NCBI GenBank assembly: GCA_018377375.1
Contig: JAGZZN010000014.1
Location: 1 to 33,658 of the forward strand
Source: Streptococcus parasanguinis
GTDB taxonomy: Bacteria; Bacillota; Bacilli; Lactobacillales; Streptococcaceae
DNA length: 33,658 bases
Direction: 5' to 3'
Of the stretch, positions 14,767 to 22,214 are shown in pieces. The notes beneath the pieces are model-generated. The model made no database searches and had not been told where the DNA came from. It saw only the letters and a program-made list of their open reading frames with translations. Each line of letters opens with the position of its first letter. Within the stretch, counting starts at the first letter, position 1. A program made the position numbers and the translations under genes.

Positions 14767-14821
14767 AAAACCTCCTTCATTTTCTGAAACTATTGTATCA
14801 GTTCATGAAAGAGGTTTTCAT
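14767..14821 (-). promoter_or_regulatory. Promoter nested in inverted repeats that can sequester the MFS ribosome site
   Basis: On the minus strand an extended -10, TGATACAAT (14800-14792), lies 28 nt before the ATG; the -35 is weak. An inner imperfect dyad, TGAACT/AGTTTCA (14805-14800/14791-14785), surrounds the -10. An outer 14-bp stem, AAAACCTCTTTCAT (14818-14805) with ATGAAGGAGGTTTT (14780-14767), has one G-U pair and includes the whole ribosome site (14777-14771). RNA begun at the local promoter (about 14785) lacks the left arm; RNA from upstream has both. It may act as operator, fold-back block or attenuator. Confidence 0.6.
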
Positions 14822-14866
14822 TTTGTCCCCTATTTGGGAAAAATAATGGTTTACAAATTTATCAAA
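14798..14866 (-). pseudogene. Remnant of the rgg 3' end left by tandem duplication
   Basis: The minus-strand frame reads FDKFVNHYF... and ends at a TGA at 14798. Its start resembles the Rgg C-terminus (FYKFVKNECSK-stop at 16073), sharing the 13-base ATAAATTTGTAAA and a downstream AAATAGG.GAC. The same layout, rgg tail then MFS start, occurs before both exporters, so the duplicated unit probably carried the last codons of rgg. Decay has removed the original stop. The match is short, hence moderate confidence. Confidence 0.5.
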
Positions 14867-14872
14867 GGATCC

Positions 14873-16051
14873 CTACTGTTCTTTTGATTGAAGCTGCTTA
14901 GCCACTAGCTGAGCCAAGAGTGAAAAGAGAATAATCCCAGCTCCAATCAAGAGAAATGATTCCATACGGACGCTTGGCAACCAAGTCATCAACCCTTTGG
15001 CGATGGGCATAAAGAGAACAGCCAAGGTATAAATTGTGCTCAATACTCTACCTAGATAATCATCTTCCACCTTGGTTTGTACTTGGGTAAAAACGTGGAT
15101 GTCGAAAATGGTCACAAAAAATTCACAGACCAAATTTCCTGAAAAGGAAAGATAAGGCGGAAGGGGCAAGCCCATTATGAATACTCCGACCCCTGCCATG
15201 ATCAGTAAAAACAGGAGAATTTTCATACTTGATTTCATTTTATTGGCAACAAGCGCTCCTAGAATAGATCCAATAGCTCCCAGCGTTAAAATGGTCGCAT
15301 AAGCTCCTTTAACCCCGTATAGACGATTCGAGAAGGGAAGTAAAAACTCAAAAGCCGCAAAAAAGAAATTGACGCTAGAAGCCACCAACAAGAGAAAGAA
15401 AATCTCTTTCTGATACCAGATATAGTCTAAGCCATCCTTGATATCAGAAAAAATATCTTTCCCGGTAAACTGTTTCCTCTCTTGAACCTTAGCTTCTTCT
15501 TTCGGAAGGAAAGCCACTAGGACAAAAGCAATGAAAAAGGTCAGTGCATCTAATAAGAGGGTCATATGAAGACTGGCAAATTGTAGAACTAGGAAAGAAA
15601 AAACAGGTGAACAGACACTAACAACCTGTAAGACTAACTCCAAGTGGGCGTTATAGGTCACAATCTCGTCTTTCTCTACTACCTCGGTAATAATGGCTTT
15701 ATTGGCAGGTCGAGAAAAACCAAAGGCAATGGCCTGAACAATATTGGCAAAAATAAGAGCCGCAATCATCAAGCTATCATTTGTGATAAAAGAAATCGCC
15801 AAACAAAGGAGTCCACAAACCAGGTCGGTCGTCATCAAAATCTTGCGACGAGAAAAACGGTCTGAAATCACTCCTCCAAAAGGATTCACGAGAATCCCTG
15901 TCACTAACTCAGAAATTTGATAGATCCCTAATACCGTCTTTCCTATAGTCCCCATCGAAGCCAGCCAGACACTATTTCCATAGTCATAGAGCATATTTCC
16001 AATTTTGTTAATAGCTCCACGACTAATTAATTGGACCGCATGTCGGTTCAT
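14873..16051 (-). CDS. MFS exporter, upstream copy of a tandem pair
   Basis: This 392-residue protein has about 12 hydrophobic helices, motif A GGVISDRFSRRKILM, and a hydrophilic centre (FLPKEEAKVQERKQFTGKD) that is the usual cytoplasmic loop between helices 6 and 7. It is a drug-efflux-type MFS member with unknown substrate. It follows rgg by 21 nt with AAAGGAG 6 nt before the ATG and no promoter of its own, so it is probably transcribed with rgg and is a likely target of that regulator. The gap to the second copy is 108 nt. Confidence 0.88.
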   Translation of the reverse strand: MNRHAVQLISRGAINKIGNMLYDYGNSVWLASMGTIGKTVLGIYQISELVTGILVNPFGGVISDRFSRRKILMTTDLVCGLLCLAISFITNDSLMIAALIFANIVQAIAFGFSRPANKAIITEVVEKDEIVTYNAHLELVLQVVSVCSPVFSFLVLQFASLHMTLLLDALTFFIAFVLVAFLPKEEAKVQERKQFTGKDIFSDIKDGLDYIWYQKEIFFLLLVASSVNFFFAAFEFLLPFSNRLYGVKGAYATILTLGAIGSILGALVANKMKSSMKILLFLLIMAGVGVFIMGLPLPPYLSFSGNLVCEFFVTIFDIHVFTQVQTKVEDDYLGRVLSTIYTLAVLFMPIAKGLMTWLPSVRMESFLLIGAGIILFSLLAQLVAKQLQSKEQ

Positions 16052-16072
16052 AAAATCTCCTTTATCACTGTC

Positions 16073-16948
16073 CTATTTAGAACATTCATTTTTTACAAAT
16101 TTATAAAAGTGTTCTTGATAATAGGCCACCTGCTCCGGCAGTCCTAGCACGTCAAAAATATGCATGGCTTCCTGCATTTGCTGCCGGCCTTCTTCAGTTT
16201 GCCCCTTCTGATACAGAGAAAATCCCTTAAGATAATGAAAGACATTGCGTTCGTAGAGCTTGATGCTCTTCCCGATAATCTTTTCTACATAGGCTTCAAA
16301 ATAGCTGGCGTTTTCAAAAGAACAGTGTTCTAAACAATGTTGGTAGCAATTCAGAGCCAGAATCAAGACCAGTTTTCGATGGCGACCAATTTCTTTGTAG
16401 AAATCTTCACGCTCCATCACTTCTCTCCCAAGCCGTGTGACATAGTCCACCTCATAAAAGCTGTAGAGATTGCCAAAGAGGATCAATTCATACATGGTCC
16501 ACTCTTCCGTTTGAAAGAGGTAATCCGCCACCTTGTTTAGATCACGCTGCTTCATGGTATAACTAGCATCTCTCTGGCAAATCAGGCCTTGTAGCAGGAT
16601 CCAGTTCAGCTCAAAATAGAGAGGATTGGTGGAATGTTTGGCTTTTTCAAGTTCCTCTTCTTGAAGCTTTTGAAAACCTGCAATATCATTTGAGTAGTAA
16701 AGCGGAATAATCTGAGCCATCAAAGCGACATGCTCATGGTGTTGAAAATTTCTGGCCTTATCCATAAAATTCTCAATCGTCACATGGATATTGTCCAAAA
16801 TGTCAAAGAAGCGCGAAGCAGCCAAATCCGACTCCCCCAATTCAAAACGGGATAATTGGGAGGTCGAGCAGGCCTCTCCTGCAGCTTCTTTTAACGAGTA
16901 ATTCTTACTGATTCGAAATTCACGAAAAACTTTTCCAAGATCTTCCAT
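16073..16948 (-). CDS. Rgg/MutR family transcriptional regulator
   Basis: This 291-residue cytoplasmic regulator has an N-terminal helix-turn-helix (about 5-60: FREFRISKNYSLKEAAGEACSTS then QLSRFELGESDL). A helical-repeat C-terminal domain (about 70-290) is the part that binds short hydrophobic peptide pheromones in many Rgg proteins. Its ATG directly follows the ABC-F stop codon (TAGATG), and an AGGTGG site lies within the end of that gene. I looked for a short SHP-type peptide gene beside it and found none I would defend, so the signal could be a distant peptide or a small molecule. The adjacent MFS genes are the obvious targets. Confidence 0.87.
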   Translation of the reverse strand: MEDLGKVFREFRISKNYSLKEAAGEACSTSQLSRFELGESDLAASRFFDILDNIHVTIENFMDKARNFQHHEHVALMAQIIPLYYSNDIAGFQKLQEEELEKAKHSTNPLYFELNWILLQGLICQRDASYTMKQRDLNKVADYLFQTEEWTMYELILFGNLYSFYEVDYVTRLGREVMEREDFYKEIGRHRKLVLILALNCYQHCLEHCSFENASYFEAYVEKIIGKSIKLYERNVFHYLKGFSLYQKGQTEEGRQQMQEAMHIFDVLGLPEQVAYYQEHFYKFVKNECSK

Positions 16949-18856
16949 CTATTCCACCTGCTCTGACAGTTCTGCCCACTCTTCCATAACCGCTTCCTGC
17001 TGGACAGTTAGTTGGTCCAGCTCGCTCTGGAGTTGTACCAAGTCAGCTGCATCGTTGGTGCTATGCATGGTTTCGGTGATGGCTTGGATTTTTTGATCCA
17101 GCTCTTCCATCTCTGCTTCCAATTGCTCAATGCGACGGGTGATTTTACGGAGTTCCTTCTGGTTTTGTTTCTGCAAGTGATAATCATTGCTGGTGACTTC
17201 TTCGGTCGAAGAAACAGGCATAGCTTCTGCTTGCGCTGCAGCAAGGGCTTCTAACTCAGCTTTTTTCTCCAGATAATAGTCATAGTCGCCTAGGTAAAGA
17301 GTTGAGCCCTCTTCTGACAGTTCCAAAACTTGTGTGGCCACCCGATTGATAAAGTAACGGTCGTGGCTGACAAAGAGCAGGGTGCCGTCAAAATCAATCA
17401 AGGCATTTTCTAGCACTTCCTTGCTATCGATGTCCAAGTGGTTGGTCGGCTCGTCGAGAATCAAAAAATTGTTATTTTCCATGGACAGCTTAGCTAGAAG
17501 CAAGCGGGCCCGCTCTCCACCCGACAGCATGCCGACGGTTTTCTTGACATCATCCCCAGAGAAAAGAAAGGCTCCCAGGCGATTGCGAATTTCCACTTCT
17601 GGCGTCAGTTTAAAATCATTCCAGAGCTCATCCAAGACACTGTTGTGAGGCGTTAGTTTACTTTGGGTCTGGTCATAGTAGCCCACCTCGACATTGGCTC
17701 CAAAACGAGCTTCACCCTTGATAAAAGGAATCTGCCCGACGATGGACTTGATAAGAGTAGATTTCCCGATCCCATTTGGTCCCACAATGGCGACTGCATT
17801 CATCTTGCGGATATCCAAATTAATAGGCTCTGAGAGGATTTGATCGTCATAGCCGACGGCTGCCTCTTCTACTGTCAGGACGACATTTCCAGATGTCTTA
17901 TCGGAATGGAAGGTCATATGGGCAGACTTGGTCCCAGCTTCCGGCTTGTCTAGACGCTCCATTTTTTCCAACTGCTTACGCCGAGACTGAGCCCGCTTGG
18001 TAGTCGAAGCCCGCACCAAATTGCGATTAACAAAGTCTTCCAGAGCTGCTATTTCTTTTTGTTGCTTCTCGTAGTTTTTGGCTTCGGTCAGCAATTTTTG
18101 TTCTTTTTGCTCGACAAAGCTGGAGTAATTGCCGACATAGCGATCCAAGGAATGCTTGGTCAAGTCCAGTGTAATGGTGGCGACCTTGTCTAGGAAATAC
18201 CGGTCGTGGCTGACAATGAGAAGGGCCCCGCTATAATTAACCAAGTAATTTTCCAACCAGGCGATGGTCTCAATATCCAAGTGGTTGGTTGGCTCGTCCA
18301 GTACCAAGAGATTTGGTTTTTCTAAGAGCATCTTGGCCAGAGCTAGACGGGTATTTTGCCCTCCTGATAGCTCTTCAATCTTCATCTGCCACATGGACTC
18401 ATCGAACTTAAAGCCATTGAGAATCGCGCGGATATCTGCTTCATAGGTGAAGCCACCTGCCTGACGGAATTCTTCCGAGAGACGGTCATAGTCCTGCATG
18501 AGTTTTTCTAAGTCAGCCCCAGTTTTTTCCCCCATCTCAAGCTCCATCTGCCGCAAAGTTTTCTCCGTTTTACGGAGGTCGTCAAAGACATGGAGCATCT
18601 CATCGTAGATGGTATTGGACGACTCAAAGCGGCTATCCTGGGCTAGATAGGAGAGGGAAAGGTCGCGCTTTTTATTGATTTCCCCAGAAGTTGGTTCTTC
18701 TTCCCCCACCAAGATTTTCAAGAGCGTAGACTTACCTGCTCCGTTCTTTCCAACCAGGGCAATCCGGTCTCGTTCATCCACTTGCAGGCTGATATTATCA
18801 AAAAGAACCTCCCCTGCAAAAGAGCGTTCAATTTTGTTGGCTTGTAAAATAATCAT
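16949..18856 (-). CDS. ABC-F family ribosome-associated ATPase, YdiF-like
   Basis: This 635-residue protein has two ABC domains and no membrane segment. In the first, Walker A GKNGAGKS is at 36-43, LSGGQ at 163-167 and LLVLDEPTNHLD at 183-194. In the second, GPNGIGKS is at 359-366, LSGGE at 444-448 and LDEPTNHLD follows. The charged inter-domain linker (about 245-305) is the part that reaches the ribosomal P/E-site region, and a C-terminal coiled coil (about 555-630) fits YdiF-type ABC-F proteins. It probably acts on stalled ribosomes. Nothing marks it as an antibiotic-resistance ABC-F; the length and tail point to the housekeeping branch. It is first in ABC-F, rgg, MFS, MFS. Confidence 0.9.
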   Translation of the reverse strand: MIILQANKIERSFAGEVLFDNISLQVDERDRIALVGKNGAGKSTLLKILVGEEEPTSGEINKKRDLSLSYLAQDSRFESSNTIYDEMLHVFDDLRKTEKTLRQMELEMGEKTGADLEKLMQDYDRLSEEFRQAGGFTYEADIRAILNGFKFDESMWQMKIEELSGGQNTRLALAKMLLEKPNLLVLDEPTNHLDIETIAWLENYLVNYSGALLIVSHDRYFLDKVATITLDLTKHSLDRYVGNYSSFVEQKEQKLLTEAKNYEKQQKEIAALEDFVNRNLVRASTTKRAQSRRKQLEKMERLDKPEAGTKSAHMTFHSDKTSGNVVLTVEEAAVGYDDQILSEPINLDIRKMNAVAIVGPNGIGKSTLIKSIVGQIPFIKGEARFGANVEVGYYDQTQSKLTPHNSVLDELWNDFKLTPEVEIRNRLGAFLFSGDDVKKTVGMLSGGERARLLLAKLSMENNNFLILDEPTNHLDIDSKEVLENALIDFDGTLLFVSHDRYFINRVATQVLELSEEGSTLYLGDYDYYLEKKAELEALAAAQAEAMPVSSTEEVTSNDYHLQKQNQKELRKITRRIEQLEAEMEELDQKIQAITETMHSTNDAADLVQLQSELDQLTVQQEAVMEEWAELSEQVE

Positions 18857-18862
18857 GTCCTT

Positions 18863-18891
18863 ATTTTACTATCTTTTTTCATATTAAACAA
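18863..18891 (-). promoter_or_regulatory. Possible promoter of the ABC-F gene, very close to its ATG
   Basis: On the minus strand TTGTTT (18886-18891), a 17-nt spacer and TAAAAT (18863-18868) end 6 nt before the ATG at 18856. If used, the mRNA would begin at or near the start codon. The intervening AAGGAC resembles a ribosome site but is too close to the ATG. Confidence 0.45.
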
Positions 18892-18907
18892 GGAAAGACG
18901 AGCCATC

Positions 18908-18935
18908 AAAAAAATCCTGAGCCCTTGGGGCCCAG
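18908..18935 (-). terminator. Terminator of the matrixin-type protease gene
   Basis: On the minus strand CTGGGCCC (18935-18928) pairs with GGGCTCAG (18924-18917) with one G-U pair and a 3-nt loop, then GA and seven T. It lies 25 nt after the protease stop codon. Confidence 0.85.
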
Positions 18936-18959
18936 AACTTTTCAATGATAAATTGTATT

Positions 18960-19682
18960 TTATTCTTCCTTGTACAATTGTCGGACTGCTTCCACATCTG
19001 TATCCTGGATACTGTAGAAGGAGCCAGCCGGTTGCATGACCGATTCTCCATCAGTGTGGTCCAGCCCAATCGCATGGCCTAGCTCATGCTCAGCTGTATT
19101 GACAATTCGATCATAACTATAGTTATAGACATAATTTAAAAGATAATGGCGATTGAGACGCACTGTGATGTGGGTGAAGCGGTTGGTTAAGAGGTTGGTC
19201 TGAGAGGCAGTCTCTCCAGCAGCAGAAACCGATGCGTTATCCATTTCCGTCAAGACCACATTAGCCTCTTTTTCATTTGTAACCAGCTTGAAGGTAAAGG
19301 CGCCTGTTTGGTTCCAAGCCTCAATAGCATCCCGATAAGCTTTTACAAAAGTTTGACTGATATTGGGATCCAGGTAGACCGTAGCTTCCGCTTTTTCCCA
19401 GCGAGCGCCACTATGCTCATGATTGTCCGTCTGCGTGGTCTGTGAGCTAGGTGCCATCCCAAAGCGCGATGAAAAGCCCTGATCACCAAATAAATTGCCG
19501 ACTTGATAGACAACCTTTTGGGCGGCTCGGCCAAATCCATCCATACCAGAACTAGGAGAATCTGTGAAATAGATGATTCCCACTAGGACGAGAAAACTGA
19601 TGGCAATGGTCCAGAAAAATCCCCAAAAAAGACTCCAAGCCATGCGAAGGATTCCTCTGAAAAATCGAAAGATGGTTCTCAT
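18960..19682 (-). CDS. Membrane-anchored matrixin-type zinc metalloprotease
   Basis: This 240-residue protein has a basic N-terminus, one hydrophobic helix (about 18-39) and an outward-facing domain. The zinc-binding motif HELGHAIGLDH at 199-209 is the full HExxHxxGxxH of the metzincin/matrixin (M10) group, and VMQP at 215-218 is a plausible Met-turn. There is no cysteine-switch propeptide as in animal matrixins. It is probably a type II membrane protein or a poorly cleaved secreted one; substrates are unknown. The ATG at 19682 has AAAGGAG 5 nt upstream. It has its own extended -10 promoter and a strong terminator, so it appears monocistronic. Confidence 0.88.
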   Translation of the reverse strand: MRTIFRFFRGILRMAWSLFWGFFWTIAISFLVLVGIIYFTDSPSSGMDGFGRAAQKVVYQVGNLFGDQGFSSRFGMAPSSQTTQTDNHEHSGARWEKAEATVYLDPNISQTFVKAYRDAIEAWNQTGAFTFKLVTNEKEANVVLTEMDNASVSAAGETASQTNLLTNRFTHITVRLNRHYLLNYVYNYSYDRIVNTAEHELGHAIGLDHTDGESVMQPAGSFYSIQDTDVEAVRQLYKEE

Positions 19683-19713
19683 ACATTCTCCTTTCTCTTA
19701 AAGAAGGTATGCA

Positions 19714-19722
19714 ATTGTAACA
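19714..19722 (-). promoter_or_regulatory. Extended -10 promoter of the matrixin gene
   Basis: TGTTACAAT on the minus strand (TACAAT at 19714-19719, with TG one base upstream) lies 31 nt before the ATG. There is no good -35 match. Confidence 0.6.
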
Positions 19723-19763
19723 CCCCATTCTTAAAAATAACTTAAATAGCCATGCTTTCCAGC

Positions 19764-20603
19764 TTATTGATGAACGGTTACTTTGCCTGTCCGATAATCC
19801 AGGCTAATCCCACTTTGAACATTAGGAACAAAAACATTGAACTCAAGGGTCCCATCACTTGATTTGGCTTCGATCTGAGAACCTAATGGAATCAAATCTT
19901 TCGGCTGGTTGTAGATCAAGGTCACCCGATAGCGGATCCGCTTGTTCTTATCCAGTGCTTTTCGAACCAGGGTCTCGTAGTAGTTTTGACCGGTAGAATG
20001 AGGGTCATTGGCTTGATTGGACCAAGCCGTTTGCACAGCGATATTTTTGGGATTGCTCGTCGAAGCATCAAAACCTTTGAGATTACCGATCAAGGCGTAG
20101 CCCAATAGGTGGCCCCGATCCACAGCATGGTCATACTCACCGGATAGATTGTGGACCTGATTCCAACCTGCTGGTTTCCAATCGGTTAGGCCACTACCTG
20201 TTGCATCTCGATCTCTGTACTGGCGAGTCGCCTTGGTCATAATAGCGTTCGCAACCGTTGGTACGGTCTTTCCATTCACTTCTTTTGTCTTGTTATCCGC
20301 ATAGGGTTGACTAGCCACACTGGCATCCAGATCTGTTCGATTCCCCTTAACTACAAAGGCTCCAGCACCATTCCATTCCAAGTCATTTCCTAATTGTGAA
20401 CGGGCAGATTTCGTTAGTACAGAGCTAGATAACTCTTTACTAGGTGTTTCTTGTTGGCTACTAGTCACCACCGAAACAACCTGATCCGTCGCTTCTTTCA
20501 CCGTCGGTTGATTGAAATAATAGCCCCCAATAGCTAGGGCCGTTGCCACCACAAAACCTGCTAGGGTTTGTTTGGTTCGTTTGCTTACTGTTTGTTTTGC
20601 CAT
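19764..20603 (-). CDS. endA: EndA, DNA/RNA non-specific endonuclease
   Basis: This 279-residue membrane-anchored beta-beta-alpha-metal nuclease has an uncleaved signal anchor at about 13-30. The catalytic DRGH is at 162-165 (His165), followed by LKGFDASTSNPKNI and the metal-binding asparagine in QTAWSNQAN (about 196). In pneumococcus EndA degrades one strand during DNA uptake for transformation and destroys neutrophil extracellular traps. An in-frame TTG four codons upstream is not favoured, because GGAG lies 6 nt before the ATG at 20603. Gene order murA-epuA-endA is as in pneumococcus. A terminator hairpin separates it from epuA and runs into its ribosome site. Confidence 0.94.
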   Translation of the reverse strand: MAKQTVSKRTKQTLAGFVVATALAIGGYYFNQPTVKEATDQVVSVVTSSQQETPSKELSSSVLTKSARSQLGNDLEWNGAGAFVVKGNRTDLDASVASQPYADNKTKEVNGKTVPTVANAIMTKATRQYRDRDATGSGLTDWKPAGWNQVHNLSGEYDHAVDRGHLLGYALIGNLKGFDASTSNPKNIAVQTAWSNQANDPHSTGQNYYETLVRKALDKNKRIRYRVTLIYNQPKDLIPLGSQIEAKSSDGTLEFNVFVPNVQSGISLDYRTGKVTVHQ

Positions 20604-20613
20604 ACATCTCTCC

Positions 20614-20659
20614 AAAAAAGAGCAGCGCTAGATGGGTCACTGACTCGATTCGCTGCTCT
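20614..20659 (-). terminator. Terminator/attenuator immediately upstream of endA
   Basis: On the minus strand AGAGCAGCG (20659-20651) pairs perfectly with CGCTGCTCT (20627-20619), with a small inner GTCAGTGAC hairpin, followed by TTTTTT (20619-20614) and then directly the endA ribosome site GGAGAG. No promoter is visible between stem and gene, so endA expression depends on read-through or antitermination. Confidence 0.8.
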
Positions 20660-20686
20660 CCTTTTTACTCAATTTTAGTTAAAAGC

Positions 20687-20875
20687 TTATTTGCCTGTTA
20701 GCTTTCCAATGATCTCTGACCAGGTATCCGGAGAGAGAATGGACCATGGGTTTTTTCCATCTCCAATCACTCCATAGCCAATGACCAAACCAACTGCAAA
20801 AATGATGATTCCAATCACAGCCAACAGGAGGACAATTCCTAGCTGTTTTCCAACATAGCGAAGATTAGTTTTCAT
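20687..20875 (-). CDS. epuA: EpuA small membrane protein (PF11772-type)
   Basis: This 62-residue protein has one strongly hydrophobic helix (about 12-36) after a basic N-terminus, ending DTWSEIIGKLTGK. EpuA lies between murA and endA in streptococci. Databases often name it DNA-directed RNA polymerase subunit beta, a family label that should not be taken as function, because a single-helix membrane protein cannot be the catalytic beta subunit. Its ATG overlaps the murA stop region by 11 nt, implying coupled translation. Confidence 0.88.
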   Translation of the reverse strand: MKTNLRYVGKQLGIVLLLAVIGIIIFAVGLVIGYGVIGDGKNPWSILSPDTWSEIIGKLTGK

Positions 20876-22148
20876 CGTCTTCTTCCTCTACACGTTTCAC
20901 GTCTGCACCTAATGCCACCAATTTCTCATGGAATTGATAATAACCACGATCTAAGTGACTTAATTTGCTGACTTTCGTTTCTCCTTCTGCTACTAAGCCC
21001 ATCAAGACCAAGGTTGCACTCGCTCTTAAATCAGTCGACATGACCTCTGCACCTTGGAAGCTTTCCCCTCCAACGATACGAGCTGTATCCCGCATAATAT
21101 CCGAGTGAACGCCCATCCGACGCATTTCTTCTAAATGCTGGAAGCGATTCTCAAAGACCGTTTCAATCATGGTAGACTCACCTTTAGCCATGGCCATCAA
21201 GGCTGTGAATTGAGCCTGCATATCGGTTGGGAATCCTGGATACGGAAGGGTTTTAACGGTTACTGGACGAAGCTTACTGATATCCGATTGAATCCGAATT
21301 CCATTTTCTTCTTCGGTTACCGTTACACCCATCTCCTGCATCTTAGATAGAAGCGGACGGTTGTGTTCCCAAATGGCATCTTCGATCAAGACATCTCCAC
21401 CTGTCATGGCTGCCCCAATCATAAAAGTTCCAGCTTCGATGCGGTCTTGCACGACATTGTGGTTTGCACCGTGCAAGCTCTCCACACCAACAATGGTCAA
21501 GGTCTCAGTTCCTGCCCCCTTAACATTAGCTCCCATTTTATTCAGCAAGAGAGCTAGGTCAACAATTTCAGGTTCCCGAGCTGCATTTTCAATCACCGTG
21601 ACTCCATCTGCCAAGGTTGCAGCCATCATAATATTTTGTGTCGCCCCTACTGATGGGAAGTCCATATAGATGTGTGCACCCTTGAGACGATCTGCTTTTG
21701 CTTCAATATAGCCGGCCGTTTGGGTAATTTCAGCTCCCATAGCTTCCAGACCTTTGAGATGGAGGTCAATCGGACGACTACCGATCGTACAGCCTCCAGG
21801 CATGGAAACTTTGGCATGGCCATTGCGTGCCAAGACAGGACCTAGGACAACGATAGAAGCCCGCATCTTACTCACATATTTATAAGGCGCTTCCTCTGAT
21901 AATTTTGCTTGCGCATCTACGACAACTGTATTGTCTTCTTCATTGAAGGTTACTTGTGCATTCAACCCACGAACAACATTGTTCATTGTAAAGACATCTG
22001 ATAAAACAGGTACATTTTTCAAGGTTGTCACGCCCTCGCTTGCTAGAACTGTTGCAGCAAGAAGAGGAAGGACAGCATTTTTTGCTCCTTCGATTTTGAC
22101 GGTTCCAACCAGTCGATTATGACCACCATTAACGATTATTTTTTCCAT
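20865..22148 (-). CDS. murA: UDP-N-acetylglucosamine 1-carboxyvinyltransferase
   Basis: This 427-residue enzyme transfers enolpyruvate from PEP to UDP-GlcNAc, the first committed step of peptidoglycan synthesis and the target of fosfomycin. GAKNA (Lys23-Asn24) contacts PEP. The active-site loop PGGCTIGSRPIDLH places the catalytic cysteine at 120, so the enzyme has the fosfomycin-sensitive residue and not Asp. It ends in an acidic tail (RVEEEDDEN). Low-GC Gram-positives usually carry two MurA paralogues; this is the one beside the atp operon and endA. GGAGA lies about 9 nt before the ATG. Confidence 0.96.
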   Translation of the reverse strand: MEKIIVNGGHNRLVGTVKIEGAKNAVLPLLAATVLASEGVTTLKNVPVLSDVFTMNNVVRGLNAQVTFNEEDNTVVVDAQAKLSEEAPYKYVSKMRASIVVLGPVLARNGHAKVSMPGGCTIGSRPIDLHLKGLEAMGAEITQTAGYIEAKADRLKGAHIYMDFPSVGATQNIMMAATLADGVTVIENAAREPEIVDLALLLNKMGANVKGAGTETLTIVGVESLHGANHNVVQDRIEAGTFMIGAAMTGGDVLIEDAIWEHNRPLLSKMQEMGVTVTEEENGIRIQSDISKLRPVTVKTLPYPGFPTDMQAQFTALMAMAKGESTMIETVFENRFQHLEEMRRMGVHSDIMRDTARIVGGESFQGAEVMSTDLRASATLVLMGLVAEGETKVSKLSHLDRGYYQFHEKLVALGADVKRVEEEDDEN

Positions 22149-22186
22149 ACGGGATTGTTCTCCAATTTCTTAAAGTCACGCTTTCT

Positions 22187-22195
22187 ATCATACCA
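22187..22195 (-). promoter_or_regulatory. Possible extended -10 promoter of murA
   Basis: TGGTATGAT on the minus strand (TATGAT at 22187-22192) lies 38 nt before the murA ATG and just after the DUF1146 gene. There is no clear -35. It would let murA-epuA be transcribed independently of the upstream gene. Confidence 0.5.
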
Positions 22196-22214
22196 TATTT
22201 TTTATAAAATGTGG

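Noticed and set aside
14798..14821. A 7-codon leader peptide (MKTSFMN) with GGGG upstream, just before the MFS hairpin, like drug-sensing attenuator leaders
   Set aside because: The same frame reads back into the rgg-tail remnant, so the short ORF is more simply a relic. It would overlap the -10 box of the local promoter and be absent from that transcript. It remains possible for read-through RNA but has no independent support.
16949..18856. Antibiotic-resistance ABC-F protein
   Set aside because: The C-terminal coiled coil, length and linker fit the YdiF-like housekeeping branch, and no leader peptide or mobile-element context is present.
20687..20875. RNA polymerase beta subunit, as the EpuA family is often labelled
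   Set aside because: The 62-residue single-helix membrane protein has none of the polymerase domains.
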